This document shows, one piece after another, positions 18,567-26,580 of a stretch of DNA of 64,000 nt. The DNA is taken from NCBI RefSeq assembly GCF_035319885.1, contig NZ_CP141285.1:1-64000 (forward strand), written 5' to 3'. Below the pieces are notes generated by a model. That model saw nothing but the letters and a program-made list of their open reading frames with translations, ran no database searches and had not been told where the DNA came from. Position numbers and translations under genes: made by a program. Source of the DNA: Altererythrobacter sp. H2 (lineage in GTDB: Bacteria > Pseudomonadota > Alphaproteobacteria > Sphingomonadales > Sphingomonadaceae). How positions within the stretch are numbered: position 1 is the stretch's first letter; the number at the start of each line of letters is the position of its first letter.

Positions 18567-19154
18567 TCACAGGCCTGCCTCAAGGCAATTTCCAAACCGG
18601 CCCCTCAATTCCTCGTTCTCCATCAGTTGCACGCGGAAATGATAAGCAAGCTCCACATGAACAAAACCGTGAAACCCAGTGGCGCGCAATTGCCTGCCCT
18701 GAGCATTCTTGCGCGCGCCCAATTCGCGTACATCGTTCGGGAAAACGGCAACCTGCCAGTCTGGCAGATCGTCACGAACGCAGCGGGCGATCGCGCGCAC
18801 GGCTGGGGTGGCAGTTTCCGATCCGCTGCTGAGGATCAGGTCGGCGTTCCGCCCGGCTGTGCTTACCCTCCGGTCCGGGTCAAATCCATGAATCTGCACG
18901 ACGCGTCCCTTCGGGTAAGCCGCGGCGAAGGCCAAGGAGAACGCGGTGAACGGGTTGCGTCGCAGGCGCGCCAAGTCGGTAGTTCCTTCGCAATTCGATT
19001 CACCAGCGCGCCGGTGGACACTGTTCCACGCTGCGGCTGCCGCGCCGAGCTCGTTGAAGAGCCGCAAGGTCAGTGCGCCGGTCAGCCGGTCCGCACGGCG
19101 GTGAGGCGCGCTGATGAGTAGCGGCGGACCCGCCAACTCCTTCGAGCGGATCAT
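18567..19154 (-). CDS. Hydrolase-like protein coupled to the HEAT/CapB-like gene
   Basis: 195 residues starting MIRSKELAGPPLLISAPHR. Motifs seen: SAPHRRADRLTG near the N-terminus, AWNSVHR, VVQIHGFD and FVHVELAY. The ordered His/Glu motifs recall N-formylglutamate amidohydrolase or poly-gamma-glutamate hydrolase-type enzymes, but this is resemblance only. Its stop overlaps a GTG start for the HEAT/CapB-like protein. Its own ATG overlaps the stop of a truncated upstream gene, so the three were once a coupled operon. If the pairing with a CapB-like protein is meaningful, the substrate could be a glutamyl polymer. Confidence 0.5.
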   Translation of the reverse strand: MIRSKELAGPPLLISAPHRRADRLTGALTLRLFNELGAAAAAWNSVHRRAGESNCEGTTDLARLRRNPFTAFSLAFAAAYPKGRVVQIHGFDPDRRVSTAGRNADLILSSGSETATPAVRAIARCVRDDLPDWQVAVFPNDVRELGARKNAQGRQLRATGFHGFVHVELAYHFRVQLMENEELRGRFGNCLEAGL

Positions 19155-19435
19155 GTATATTCCGCCGCCCCTGCACGCGCCTGATCCGGACATCGCGGAG
19201 CACCGCTTACGTCTTGCGGCTGCACGGCCCACCCGCCCGAAGTGGTTCGCCGGAGAGAGTAGCCGCTCTCTTCGAGCAGCAGGCGGGCCTCGGCCCCAGT
19301 CCTTCCGCCTTCGATGAGTTCTAGCGCTCGCTGGATGTTCCCGGCGGCCCGCAGGGGCACCCGACGCTCATCTTTCCGCACGGCTTCTAAATGGGCCGAG
19401 CCGATTGCGGTCGCGATCAGCCCGGTCGGTCTTAC
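19151..19435 (-). pseudogene. 5'-truncated gene fragment upstream of hydrolase-like gene
   Basis: An open frame on the minus strand whose last ~90 residues (LRAAGNIQRALELIEGGRT, then GAEARLLLEESGYSLRR) have the composition of a real protein and whose stop overlaps the ATG of the next gene. Going upstream, the frame runs into the antisense of the response regulator near 19435, so the 5' part of the gene is missing. No family recognised. The breakpoint is approximate. Confidence 0.45.
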
Positions 19436-19765
19436 AGGCGCCTCGCTCTCGAAGATTTCGGCGGCTTTGAACTGGCGCACTTCCCGGCGGGTGAAGAGGC
19501 TCTGAAGGGACTCGAATCGTCGCGGCCGGATATCATCATCCTCGACTACCGCATGCCGGGCATGAACGGAGCCGAGGTGCTGCGCCGGATCAGGGCGAAT
19601 CCGTCCTTGAACGACATTCCCGTTGTTTTCATGACCGCGAGCGTCATGCCTCAGCACGTGGAAAGTCTTCTTAGGCTGGGCGCTGCCGAAGTCATAGCGA
19701 AGCCCTTCGATCCGCTGACGCTGGCGGAGCGGATCGAGGGCATTTACGAGGCCAGCCGAAAGTAA
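19391..19765 (+). pseudogene. Truncated response-regulator receiver domain
   Basis: From about residue 15 (YRRLALEDFGGFELAHFPAG) the frame matches a CheY-like receiver: PDIIILDYRMPGMNG contains the phospho-acceptor Asp, VVFMTAS carries the conserved Thr, and VIAKPFDPLTLAERI carries the conserved Lys. The first beta strand with the acidic pair (usually VDDD) is absent, and the first 14 residues are unrelated. A receiver without the acidic pocket should not bind Mg2+, so it is probably dead. The broken 5' edge coincides with that of the opposite-strand fragment. Confidence 0.7.
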
Positions 19766-20223
19766 GGGTGAAGACCTCCCCCGCAATTGCGACAATCACC
19801 TGACCCGTTGCGGATTACGACGCGAGTAGGCCTACTGACGGAAGCGATACTCGCGCGGAGCAAGGGGCCCTGGGGCCTTTACTAAAGCCTTCGGCATTGT
19901 CGGACCATTGAGACAGAGGCGCGTCTCTCGAAATTTCATCGTGCTTTAGGCGAATTTGGGGGACACGCGTTCGCGTACTCACGGCGCCTCCTGAGCGTCC
20001 TTACCGCCTCCAGTCACCGGATTGAGGCAATCAAAATTCCGCTTCCGAGAGCTGCGAAAGAAGACTTGGGAGGGCCGGAACGATGGCGGTTTGCTACTGA
20101 CATGGCTTCTCGTTCCAGCGTCCGCTTTCTCGCTTTAGTTTCCTAAAAGCGGAAAGGAAGCTTCCCACCCCACTTCCGGTCATTACCTTGCGTGAGGCAG
20201 TCACCTGAAACCGGCCTTGCTCC
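19766..20223. other. Intergenic region, no gene seen
   Basis: About 458 bp between the truncated response regulator and the LON-domain gene. No credible frame, RNA gene or repeat was found. Confidence 0.5.
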
Positions 20224-20835
20224 CTACTGCAGCGTAATAATTTCCTCATCGCCATCGCGGTGGCCGAAGAACTGCATCAGCTGGACCAGCAGCTCGCACC
20301 GGGCGGCGAGGCTGTCGGCCTCGAGCAGGGCCTGCTTGGCCGCCGCATCGAACGGGGCGATCTGGCTGACGCCGTTGATCAGGGTCTGGTCGTCCAGCCG
20401 CTCGACCGACTGCCAGTCGACCTTGTATCCCTGCGCCTCGGCAAAGCGGCGCGCCTCGTGCTCGAACCCGGCGCGCTCGATCGCGGACAGCGATTCCTCC
20501 GGATCATCGGGCAGGATTTCCGCCTCGACCTTCCGGAACGGCAGGGTCGTTTCCAGCTCGCGCAGGACCCGGAACCGGCTTTCGCCTTCGAGAACGACAT
20601 TGAAGCGCCCGTCGCCCAGCATCTCGACATCGCCGATCCGCCCGACACAGCCGACCGTGTACAGCGGCGCGCCCTCTTCCGCGCGCTGCGGCTGGATCAT
20701 CCCGATCCGCCGGTCACGCGCCAGGGCATCGCTGATCATGGCGCGGTAGCGCGGCTCGAAGATATGGAGCGGCAGGTGCAGGCCGGGGAACAGGATCGCG
20801 CCGGTCAGCGGAAAGATGGGAAATCGCTGGGCCAT
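20224..20835 (-). CDS. LON peptidase substrate-binding domain protein
   Basis: 203 residues consisting only of the LON N-terminal substrate-binding domain: FPIFPLTGAILFPGLHLPLH, IFEPRYRAMISDAL, GMIQPQ and VGCVGRIGDVEMLGDGRF. There is no ATPase or protease domain, so it is the stand-alone YcaP/LonB-N type found in alphaproteobacteria, possibly a substrate adaptor. The start MAQRFPIFPL is used; a longer frame overlaps the thioredoxin gene. The upstream thioredoxin gene ends 5 nt before it, implying one operon. Confidence 0.9.
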   Translation of the reverse strand: MAQRFPIFPLTGAILFPGLHLPLHIFEPRYRAMISDALARDRRIGMIQPQRAEEGAPLYTVGCVGRIGDVEMLGDGRFNVVLEGESRFRVLRELETTLPFRKVEAEILPDDPEESLSAIERAGFEHEARRFAEAQGYKVDWQSVERLDDQTLINGVSQIAPFDAAAKQALLEADSLAARCELLVQLMQFFGHRDGDEEIITLQ

Positions 20836-20840
20836 CCGCT

Positions 20841-21758
20841 CTAGCCGAACAGCACGCGCGACAGCTTGCGCCGGGTGGCGACAACCCATTCGTCTTCCAG
20901 CCCCACGGCCTCGAAGATTTGCAGCAGCTTGGTGCGCGCGGCGCCTTCGTTCCACTCGCGGTCCTGCGTCACCATCCGCAGCAGCGTATCTGCCGCCTCG
21001 TCCCGCGCGCCCGCAGCATAGGCCGCCTCGGCAAAGGCGAGCTGCTTGTCCATGTCGGCCGGGCTTTCCGCCGCCATGGCGCGCAGGGACTGGAGCTCGC
21101 TGTCGTCGACCCGGGTTGCCGCCAGTTCGAGCGCGGTGCGGACCGGCTGGAGCGCGGCATCGGCCTGGATCTCGGGGGGCAGCGCGTCGTAGGCCTGCTG
21201 CGCCTCGTCCCCCTGCCCCGCCGCCAGCAGGGCCCGGATCAGCCCGGCATGGGCAGGCACGTTGTCCGGCGCCATCTCAACCACCTGGCCGAAGATCGCC
21301 GCCGCGCGGGCACCATCGCCCCCGGCCAGCACTTCCTCGCCCATGGCGATGAACTGCGACACGTCCTGCGCCGGTTCGGCGCCGTCCGCACCGGGCTGGA
21401 CCGGCAGCTGGGCCAGGATCTGGTCAAGCGTCTGGCGCAGCTGCGATTCGCTGCGGGCATTGGTCAGGTCAGCCACCGGCTGGCCCTGGAACATGGCATA
21501 GACGGTGGGGATCGAGCGTACCTGGAACTGGGACGCGATGAACTGGTCCTCATCGACATTGATCTTGGCCAGGACCACGCCCTTGTCGGCATATTCGCCG
21601 CAGACCTTTTCCAGCACCGGCGTCAGCGCCTTGCACGGCCCGCACCATTCGGCCCAGAAATCGAGCACCACCAGCTGGGTCATCGAAGGTTCGACCACAC
21701 TGGTGCGGAACCGGTCGACCGCTTTCTGTTCGTCGAGGCTGAGGCCCATGCTTGCCAA
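20841..21758 (-). CDS. Thioredoxin-TPR fusion protein (CnoX-like)
   Basis: About 305 residues. The N-terminal thioredoxin domain has the full active site WAEWCGPCKALTPVLEK and the cis-Pro in SIPTVYAM. The C-terminal ~170 residues are helical TPR-like repeats. This is the YbbN/CnoX arrangement (chaperone-linked thioredoxin), although CnoX of E. coli lacks the CxxC pair and this one keeps CGPC. An AGGAG ribosome-binding site is 6 nt from a TTG at 21758 and about 15 nt from the ATG at 21749, so TTG is preferred. Confidence 0.88.
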   Translation of the reverse strand: MASMGLSLDEQKAVDRFRTSVVEPSMTQLVVLDFWAEWCGPCKALTPVLEKVCGEYADKGVVLAKINVDEDQFIASQFQVRSIPTVYAMFQGQPVADLTNARSESQLRQTLDQILAQLPVQPGADGAEPAQDVSQFIAMGEEVLAGGDGARAAAIFGQVVEMAPDNVPAHAGLIRALLAAGQGDEAQQAYDALPPEIQADAALQPVRTALELAATRVDDSELQSLRAMAAESPADMDKQLAFAEAAYAAGARDEAADTLLRMVTQDREWNEGAARTKLLQIFEAVGLEDEWVVATRRKLSRVLFG

Positions 21759-21945
21759 GGTGTGCTCCTGAATGTGTCTGCGCGTGCGTGATTCGGATTG
21801 CGCCGGGATGTGCGCCCCAATGTGGGCCTTTGCACGCGATTGTGAAGGGCTTGCGAGCCTGCACATTTTCCCCTTGCCCGGGCACACCGCCACTGCTAAT
21901 CGCGCGCCTCCCAACCGGAGACACATGTCCCGGTAACGCCAGTGA

Positions 21946-22020
21946 GCGGGCGTAGCTCAGGGGTAGAGCACAACCTTGCCAAGGTTGGGGTCGAGGGTTC
22001 GAATCCCTTCGCCCGCTCCA
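21946..22020 (+). tRNA. tRNA-Gly (GCC)
   Basis: A complete cloverleaf with encoded CCA. Acceptor stem GCGGGCG pairs with CGCCCGC, discriminator T then CCA. The anticodon stem CAACC/GGTTG encloses TTGCCAA with anticodon GCC at 21978-21980. The T-arm is GAGGGTTCGAATCCCTT. The mobile element begins directly after the CCA, so its 3' end is the probable integration site. Confidence 0.97.
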
Positions 22021-22047
22021 GTTTTCCATAGCAAGATCATGCAGTTA

Positions 22048-22072
22048 GGCGGCTTTCACAGCCGCCTTTTTT
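22048..22072 (+). terminator. Rho-independent terminator after tRNA-Gly
   Basis: GGCGGC (22048-22053), loop TTTCACA, GCCGCC (22061-22066), then TTTTTT. A classic terminator 28 bp past the tRNA CCA. Confidence 0.85.
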
Positions 22073-22297
22073 GCTTACGCGCTCCGTCAGGAACAAAAAG
22101 TAAGCAATACGTAAGCAGGAAATGCCCAGGAAATGCGTGGTTCTGGCGTGCTCCCGGCGGAAATAGGCCTATCCTCCATATTTCACGCCCCTCAAGGTTG
22201 CTCATTCGGCGTTCTTCCGCGTGCTCTCATCCTGACGCGAAAAGTTGCTTACGCGCCTTTCCGCTCCTGCTTACGCGGAGCTGTTTTTGCTTACGCG
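22071..22297. repeat. GCTTACGCG repeat array at the ICE left end
   Basis: Four direct copies of YTGCTTACGCG lie at 22071-22081, 22245-22255, 22267-22277 and 22287-22297. Two inverted partial copies lie at 22100-22107 (GTAAGCAA) and 22110-22118 (CGTAAGCAG). The last three direct copies start 22 and 20 bp apart, near two helical turns. Short repeats next to a tRNA attachment site fit arm-type sites for a tyrosine recombinase or sites for an excisionase. That role is inferred. Confidence 0.65.
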
Positions 22298-22521
22298 AAC
22301 GATGAAAGGCCCGACGTCAATCTTAGCCGCTCGCTTGTTGCCAGCCGGGGAATGAGGCGCGGCGAGCGTCTCTGGTCCGGCGGCTTTGGAGCCGACCGCC
22401 ACGAAGGTTTTGCGAATATCGCGCGCCCGCCCCAGCTTGTTCTTCAATTCTTGGAGCGTTTGCGTTATTGAATCAGGAACGATGGGGGAAATGTGTGTGA
22501 GAAAGAAATCGAGTAGATTCA
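22298..22521. other. Leader of ietA; possible minus-strand remnant
   Basis: About 220 bp between the repeat array and ietA. On the minus strand a frame ending at 22271 stays open to about 22520 with high third-position GC (readable segment RARDIRKTFVAVGSKAAG), but it has no ATG or GTG start and no recognisable family. It may be a remnant of an older gene or chance. No clear promoter was identified. Confidence 0.35.
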
Positions 22522-23517
22522 GTGTCTAATGCCAAACAGATATTGGCCATGCTGCGCAGTCGAGCGGAAGGCGACGACGAGCAGTTCTATTCGATCGCTT
22601 TGCAGGTTGCCGCTGCTGAGGCCCGGCAGGGTCGCAGAGACACCGCAAACGACTTGCGCACGGCTGTCGATACGGCGCGCGCCGCGCGCGGTGTCAGCCC
22701 ATCAATTCCTATCGTTTTCGCCCGCCCGCGCGGTGATCTTGAAGGTCTCCTCGATCTTCGCGAACCTACGGTGACGCTCGCCGACGTGATCCTCCCGGCC
22801 GCAGTCTCGGAACGGCTCGGCAATGCTCTTCTCCAGCAACGTCGACGGGACTGGCTGCGCGAGCATGGCAAGGCCCCTAACCGGCGGCTCCTGTTCGTCG
22901 GTCCGCCCGGATCGGGCAAGACCATGACCGCCGAAGCCTTGGCTGGCGAGCTGAAGCTGCCGCTCTTCATCATAAGGCTGGAGACGCTCATTACCCGCTT
23001 CATGGGTGAGACCGCCGCCAAGCTCAGGCTTGTGTTCGACGAGACCCTGCGCCGCCGCGCCGTCTATCTGTTCGATGAGTTCGATGCCGTAGGCGGGCAT
23101 CGCACGGCCTCGAACGACGTTGCCGAGATGCGCCGCGTCCTCAACAGCTTCCTTCAGTTCATGGAGGAAAAGAGCGCCACCGATAGTCCGCTCGTGGCGG
23201 CAACCAACCATCCCGAATTGCTCGATAGGGCCTTGCTGCGCCGCTTCGACGACGTGATCGAGTTCGAGCTGCCCTCGGCCGAACAGGTGCGGGCCGTGGT
23301 CAAGGCCAACCTCAAGCCGCTGAAATATCCCCGCCTGGCTTGGTCCACCATCGAGAAGGCGGCGCGCGGCCTCAGCCAGGCCGAGATTGCGCGCGCAGCC
23401 GACGAAGCCGTCAAGGCCGCGATCCTCGACCAGCGCGACCAGATCGCCACGCCCGACATCATCGCTCGCCTCGCCGAGCGCCAAGCGATGCGCACCGCGT
23501 TCTCTGCGAAACACTGA
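22522..23517 (+). CDS. ietA: AAA+ ATPase, IetA-like
   Basis: 331 residues: an N-terminal helical region, then an AAA+ domain with Walker A GPPGSGKT (about 127-134), Walker B VYLFDEFDAVGG (about 180-190), sensor ATNHPELLD and the arginine-finger region RALLRRFDD. It starts at GTG. The next gene is a subtilisin-like protease 3 nt downstream. ATPase-subtilase pairs of this kind are known as IetA/IetS: described as a toxin-antitoxin-like stability locus on pTiC58 and later listed among anti-phage gene pairs. Which role applies here is open. Its place next to the attachment site fits an element-stability function. Confidence 0.85.
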   Translation: MSNAKQILAMLRSRAEGDDEQFYSIALQVAAAEARQGRRDTANDLRTAVDTARAARGVSPSIPIVFARPRGDLEGLLDLREPTVTLADVILPAAVSERLGNALLQQRRRDWLREHGKAPNRRLLFVGPPGSGKTMTAEALAGELKLPLFIIRLETLITRFMGETAAKLRLVFDETLRRRAVYLFDEFDAVGGHRTASNDVAEMRRVLNSFLQFMEEKSATDSPLVAATNHPELLDRALLRRFDDVIEFELPSAEQVRAVVKANLKPLKYPRLAWSTIEKAARGLSQAEIARAADEAVKAAILDQRDQIATPDIIARLAERQAMRTAFSAKH

Positions 23518-23520
23518 CCT

Positions 23521-26022
23521 GTGGCGCAACACGACCGACCGCATCTCGACATTTCGGGACTGGCTCACAGCGTTGCGTTCAAATCTCCGGGCAGCAATGC
23601 CCGGCAGCGCCCGCTCATCCGCATCCGCGAGGACCACGGCCAGCGCTTGATCGCCGAACTCGCTTCGGCCTTTCAACAGGCCGAACAGGCCCGACAGAGG
23701 CCGGACGGCGTTGCGCTCCTTCCTCCGCCGGACGGCACTTTCCTTGAAGTGGAGCTGTCGCCGCAAGCCGGCCCGACCACGCTCGAACGCACGCGGGAGA
23801 AAACCCGGCAAGGCGCTGTGACCTTCACCGAACAAGGCGCGCGTCGCATCGCCTTGTTCGTGCCCGACGACATGCGCGACACGCTCGAAGCGGTGTTCCA
23901 GGATTACACTTTCGGGCCGCTCAACGAGCGCACCGGCTCGCCCAAAGGGAAAACCCGCGTCGAGACGATCGAGCATATCCGCGAAGCGCGCATCCGCACC
24001 TTCTGGCGGGACGATCCCGCCGCATTGCCTGAAGACCCTCAAGCGGAAATGTGGTGGTCGCTGTGGTGCTTCCGCGACAGGGTTGACCGCGTTCTCGAAG
24101 CCGCCGCCCAGCTTGGGCTCCATGTCGGCGAGGGCGACACCTTCCTGCGCTTTCCCGAAACCATCGTCGTTCCAGTCTATGGTCGCCGTGCCGCGATCGA
24201 GTTGTTGCTGTTCGCCACTGGCGGCATTGCCGAGCTGCGGCGCGCCAGCGACAATCCTCATGTTTTCACCCATGACCTGCGCGACGAGGCGCGCGCGTTC
24301 ATCGAAGACCTTGCCGAACGGACGATCTGGCCCGGCCGCGAGGCGCCGGCCATCTGCCTCCTCGATACCGGCGTCAATCGTGCCCATCCGCTCATCGAGC
24401 CCGCCCTGGCGGTCGAAGACCTCTTGAGCGTCGATCCCGCCTGGGGCGGTGACGATCATGCGCCAGGCTCCGGCCACGGCACCGGCATGGCGGGATTGGC
24501 GCTGCACGGCGACCTCGTGGCGCCCTTGGCCGATCAGGAACAGCGACGCCTTACCCACCGACTGGAGTCGGTCAAAATCCTGCCGCCCGCAGGTTTTCCC
24601 CCAAACGACCCGCACGCTTACGGTCCCATCACCCAAGGCGCCATCGCACGCGCCGAAATCCAGAACCCTGACCGAGCGCGTATGTTCTGCATGGCCGTTA
24701 CCAATGGTGGACGTAGCGGTGCCGACGCGACTGCATGGAGCGCCGCCATCGACCAGGCCGCGGCCGGCGCCGAATCCGAGGATCAGGAGAACCCGGCGCC
24801 CAAGAGGCTCATCGTCCTCGCCGCCGGCAATGTCCCCGACCACGCCGATCCGGCTGAGATCGCGGACACCGATGCCTTTCCGGCCGAAGATCCCTGTCAG
24901 GCTTGGAATGCGCTTGCGATCGGCGGCTACACCGAAAAGAGCCAGATCGCGGAAGCCGGCTACGAGGGCTGGACGCCGATGGCGACCGTCGGCGCCGGAA
25001 GCCCCTACAGCCGCACCTCCTACCTCTGGCGCTCGGGCCAATCGCCGTTCAAGCCCGACCTCGTGTTCGAGGCAGGCAACCGGGCGATCAGCCCCGCGAA
25101 AACTGAAGCGATTGCCGGCCTCGACTCTCTTTCGCTTCTGACCACCGCGCGCGATGTCGGTCAGCGCCCGCTCGACAGCTTCTGGGCGACCAGCGCGGCG
25201 ACCGCGCAGGCGGCCCGCTTAGCCGCGCAGATCGCGGCAGACCATCCCGACTATTGGCCGGAAACCATCCGGGCGCTGATGGTCCATAGTGCGCGCTGGA
25301 CCCCGCCCATGACCGAGGCCATCGCTGCCTGCGCGGCCAAGCGCGACAAGGCGGATTGTCTCCGCCGCTATGGTTACGGCCTTCCCGGCCTTGCCCGCGC
25401 TCGCGCATCCGCGATCAACGATCTCGCGCTTGTCGCCCAAAGGGAGATTCAGCCCTTCCGCAAGGAGGCGTCAGGCATCCGCTTCAACGAGGCCCATGTC
25501 TATCCGCTGCCCTGGCCACGCCAGATTCTCGAAGACCTCGACAATCTGCGTGTGCGGCTGAAGGTGACGCTCTCCTATTTCATCGAGCCCAATCCCAGTT
25601 TCGCCACGGCAATCGACCCGGCGCGCTACCAATCCTTCGGCCTTCGCTTTGACTTGAAACGGTCGCGGGAGACCACCGCGAACTTCCTGCGCAGGAACAA
25701 CGCAGAAGGGCGCGAGGAGAATGACCCGCGGCCGGTGAATGAGAATAATGATGGCTGGCTGTTCGGTGAGCGCGCCATCTCGGCCGGATCGCTGCATGTC
25801 GACATCTGGGAAGGCCCGGCCGTCGAGCTTGCCGCCCGGAACATGCTTTATATCCACCCGATCACCGGCTGGTGGCGGGAGCGAACCGGGCTCAAGCGCT
25901 TCAACGACAGAGCACGTTACGCCTTGATCGTCAGCCTTGAGACGCCGGAAGCGGAAGTCGATCTCTATACTCCGATCGAAACGGCCATCCCGACACTGAT
26001 CGGCGTCGAAATCGAAGGATAA
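23521..26022 (+). CDS. ietS: S8 subtilisin-like serine protease, IetS-like
   Basis: 833 residues with no signal peptide, so cytoplasmic. The catalytic triad is visible: Asp in CLLDTGVN (about 281), His in GSGHGTGMAG (about 319), and Ser in FWATSAATAQAARLA (about 557). About 270 residues before the protease domain and 270 after it have no family I recognise. It starts with GTG three bases after the ietA stop, so the two are one transcript. In the pTiC58 work the protease is the toxin-like partner of the ATPase; transfer of that role here is inference. Confidence 0.85.
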   Translation: MAQHDRPHLDISGLAHSVAFKSPGSNARQRPLIRIREDHGQRLIAELASAFQQAEQARQRPDGVALLPPPDGTFLEVELSPQAGPTTLERTREKTRQGAVTFTEQGARRIALFVPDDMRDTLEAVFQDYTFGPLNERTGSPKGKTRVETIEHIREARIRTFWRDDPAALPEDPQAEMWWSLWCFRDRVDRVLEAAAQLGLHVGEGDTFLRFPETIVVPVYGRRAAIELLLFATGGIAELRRASDNPHVFTHDLRDEARAFIEDLAERTIWPGREAPAICLLDTGVNRAHPLIEPALAVEDLLSVDPAWGGDDHAPGSGHGTGMAGLALHGDLVAPLADQEQRRLTHRLESVKILPPAGFPPNDPHAYGPITQGAIARAEIQNPDRARMFCMAVTNGGRSGADATAWSAAIDQAAAGAESEDQENPAPKRLIVLAAGNVPDHADPAEIADTDAFPAEDPCQAWNALAIGGYTEKSQIAEAGYEGWTPMATVGAGSPYSRTSYLWRSGQSPFKPDLVFEAGNRAISPAKTEAIAGLDSLSLLTTARDVGQRPLDSFWATSAATAQAARLAAQIAADHPDYWPETIRALMVHSARWTPPMTEAIAACAAKRDKADCLRRYGYGLPGLARARASAINDLALVAQREIQPFRKEASGIRFNEAHVYPLPWPRQILEDLDNLRVRLKVTLSYFIEPNPSFATAIDPARYQSFGLRFDLKRSRETTANFLRRNNAEGREENDPRPVNENNDGWLFGERAISAGSLHVDIWEGPAVELAARNMLYIHPITGWWRERTGLKRFNDRARYALIVSLETPEAEVDLYTPIETAIPTLIGVEIEG

Positions 26023-26403
26023 CGCGAAAAGCGGAGCCGTCCCGTGCCGACGAATGCACGGATTCAGCAGAGCTTGCCGACATACCGCCGGTGCCTTTTG
26101 TTTTCCGGGCAGGTTGAATGGCTTGCGGGGGAAGGCCTTCCCCTGCTGCCGAGCCCCAGCGGGTCTCGCCAGACCCCTTCGAGCGGGGACACCCCGCAAC
26201 GCCCCTGAGCAGAACGCGGGGATCTGGTGAGCGCACTCTGGCGGCTAAGGCCGCCCAGGGTTCGCGCGTATTTCTCGGCCCGCGTGGCACTCTTGCTCTG
26301 GTCGGGGGCGCGGCAACGGCTGGCCCCCAGTGTCCGCGCGCACGCCGCCGCGCCGGCTGTCCGCCGCAAGGGTGCGTCTCTTTGTGGCGCCGCAAGCGGC
26401 CCG
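26023..26403. other. GC-rich intergenic region before the ParB leader
   Basis: About 380 bp with no credible gene. It contains a perfect 16-nt palindrome GGGGAAGGCCTTCCCC at 26128-26143 and further G/C-rich stems (for example CGAGCGGGGACACCCC, about 26188). An open frame from 26227 continues in phase into the ParB-like gene, but its sequence is Arg/Ala/Pro-rich filler and it spans the conserved RNA-like leader. Confidence 0.45.
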
Positions 26404-26570
26404 GTGCTTGGGGCGCTGCCCCTGGCGCACTTCGGAACGTCTTCCGCCCAGCTTCCTGCGCTTCGCTCCGTGCAGCCGGTTCCCCGCGAAGCCGTCCCTC
26501 CGTTTGCACCCCCGGTCTCGCCGACGGGCAGGGTTTCAGCGCGGCGCTTCCCGCTGCGCGGAAACCCAAG
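26404..26570 (+). promoter_or_regulatory. Conserved structured leader, copy A (before ParB-like gene)
   Basis: A ~167-nt stretch ending 10 nt before the ParB-like ATG that reappears at 31571-31742 before a different gene. The 52 nt from CCGTTTGCACCCCCGG onward are identical in both copies. Predicted stems: GGGG-CGCTG-CCCC near the 5' end, and GGGTTTC...GGAAACCC enclosing CAGCG...CGCTG at the 3' end. The closing hairpin sits immediately upstream of the AAGGAGTAGGAAG ribosome-binding region, as in translational leaders. No known RNA family is assigned. Confidence 0.65.
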
Positions 26571-26580
26571 GAGTAGGAAG

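Noticed and set aside
19151-19795. A single 214-residue minus-strand gene
   Set aside because: Its 5' half is the exact antisense of the receiver domain; only the 3' ~90 codons look coding.
22071-22297. CRISPR-like short repeats
   Set aside because: The repeat unit is only 11 bp, occurs on both strands, spacing is irregular (up to 164 bp), and no cas genes are present.
22271-22520. Open minus-strand frame beside tRNA-Gly with protein-like composition
   Set aside because: No ATG or GTG start, no family, and it overlaps the repeat array. Kept only as a remark in the intergenic entry.
26227-26580. A 118-residue N-terminal extension of the ParB-like protein, in frame and open
   Set aside because: It crosses the duplicated leader, whose second copy has a one-base indel, and its composition is Arg/Pro-rich filler. 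AAGGAG just before 26581 supports the later ATG.
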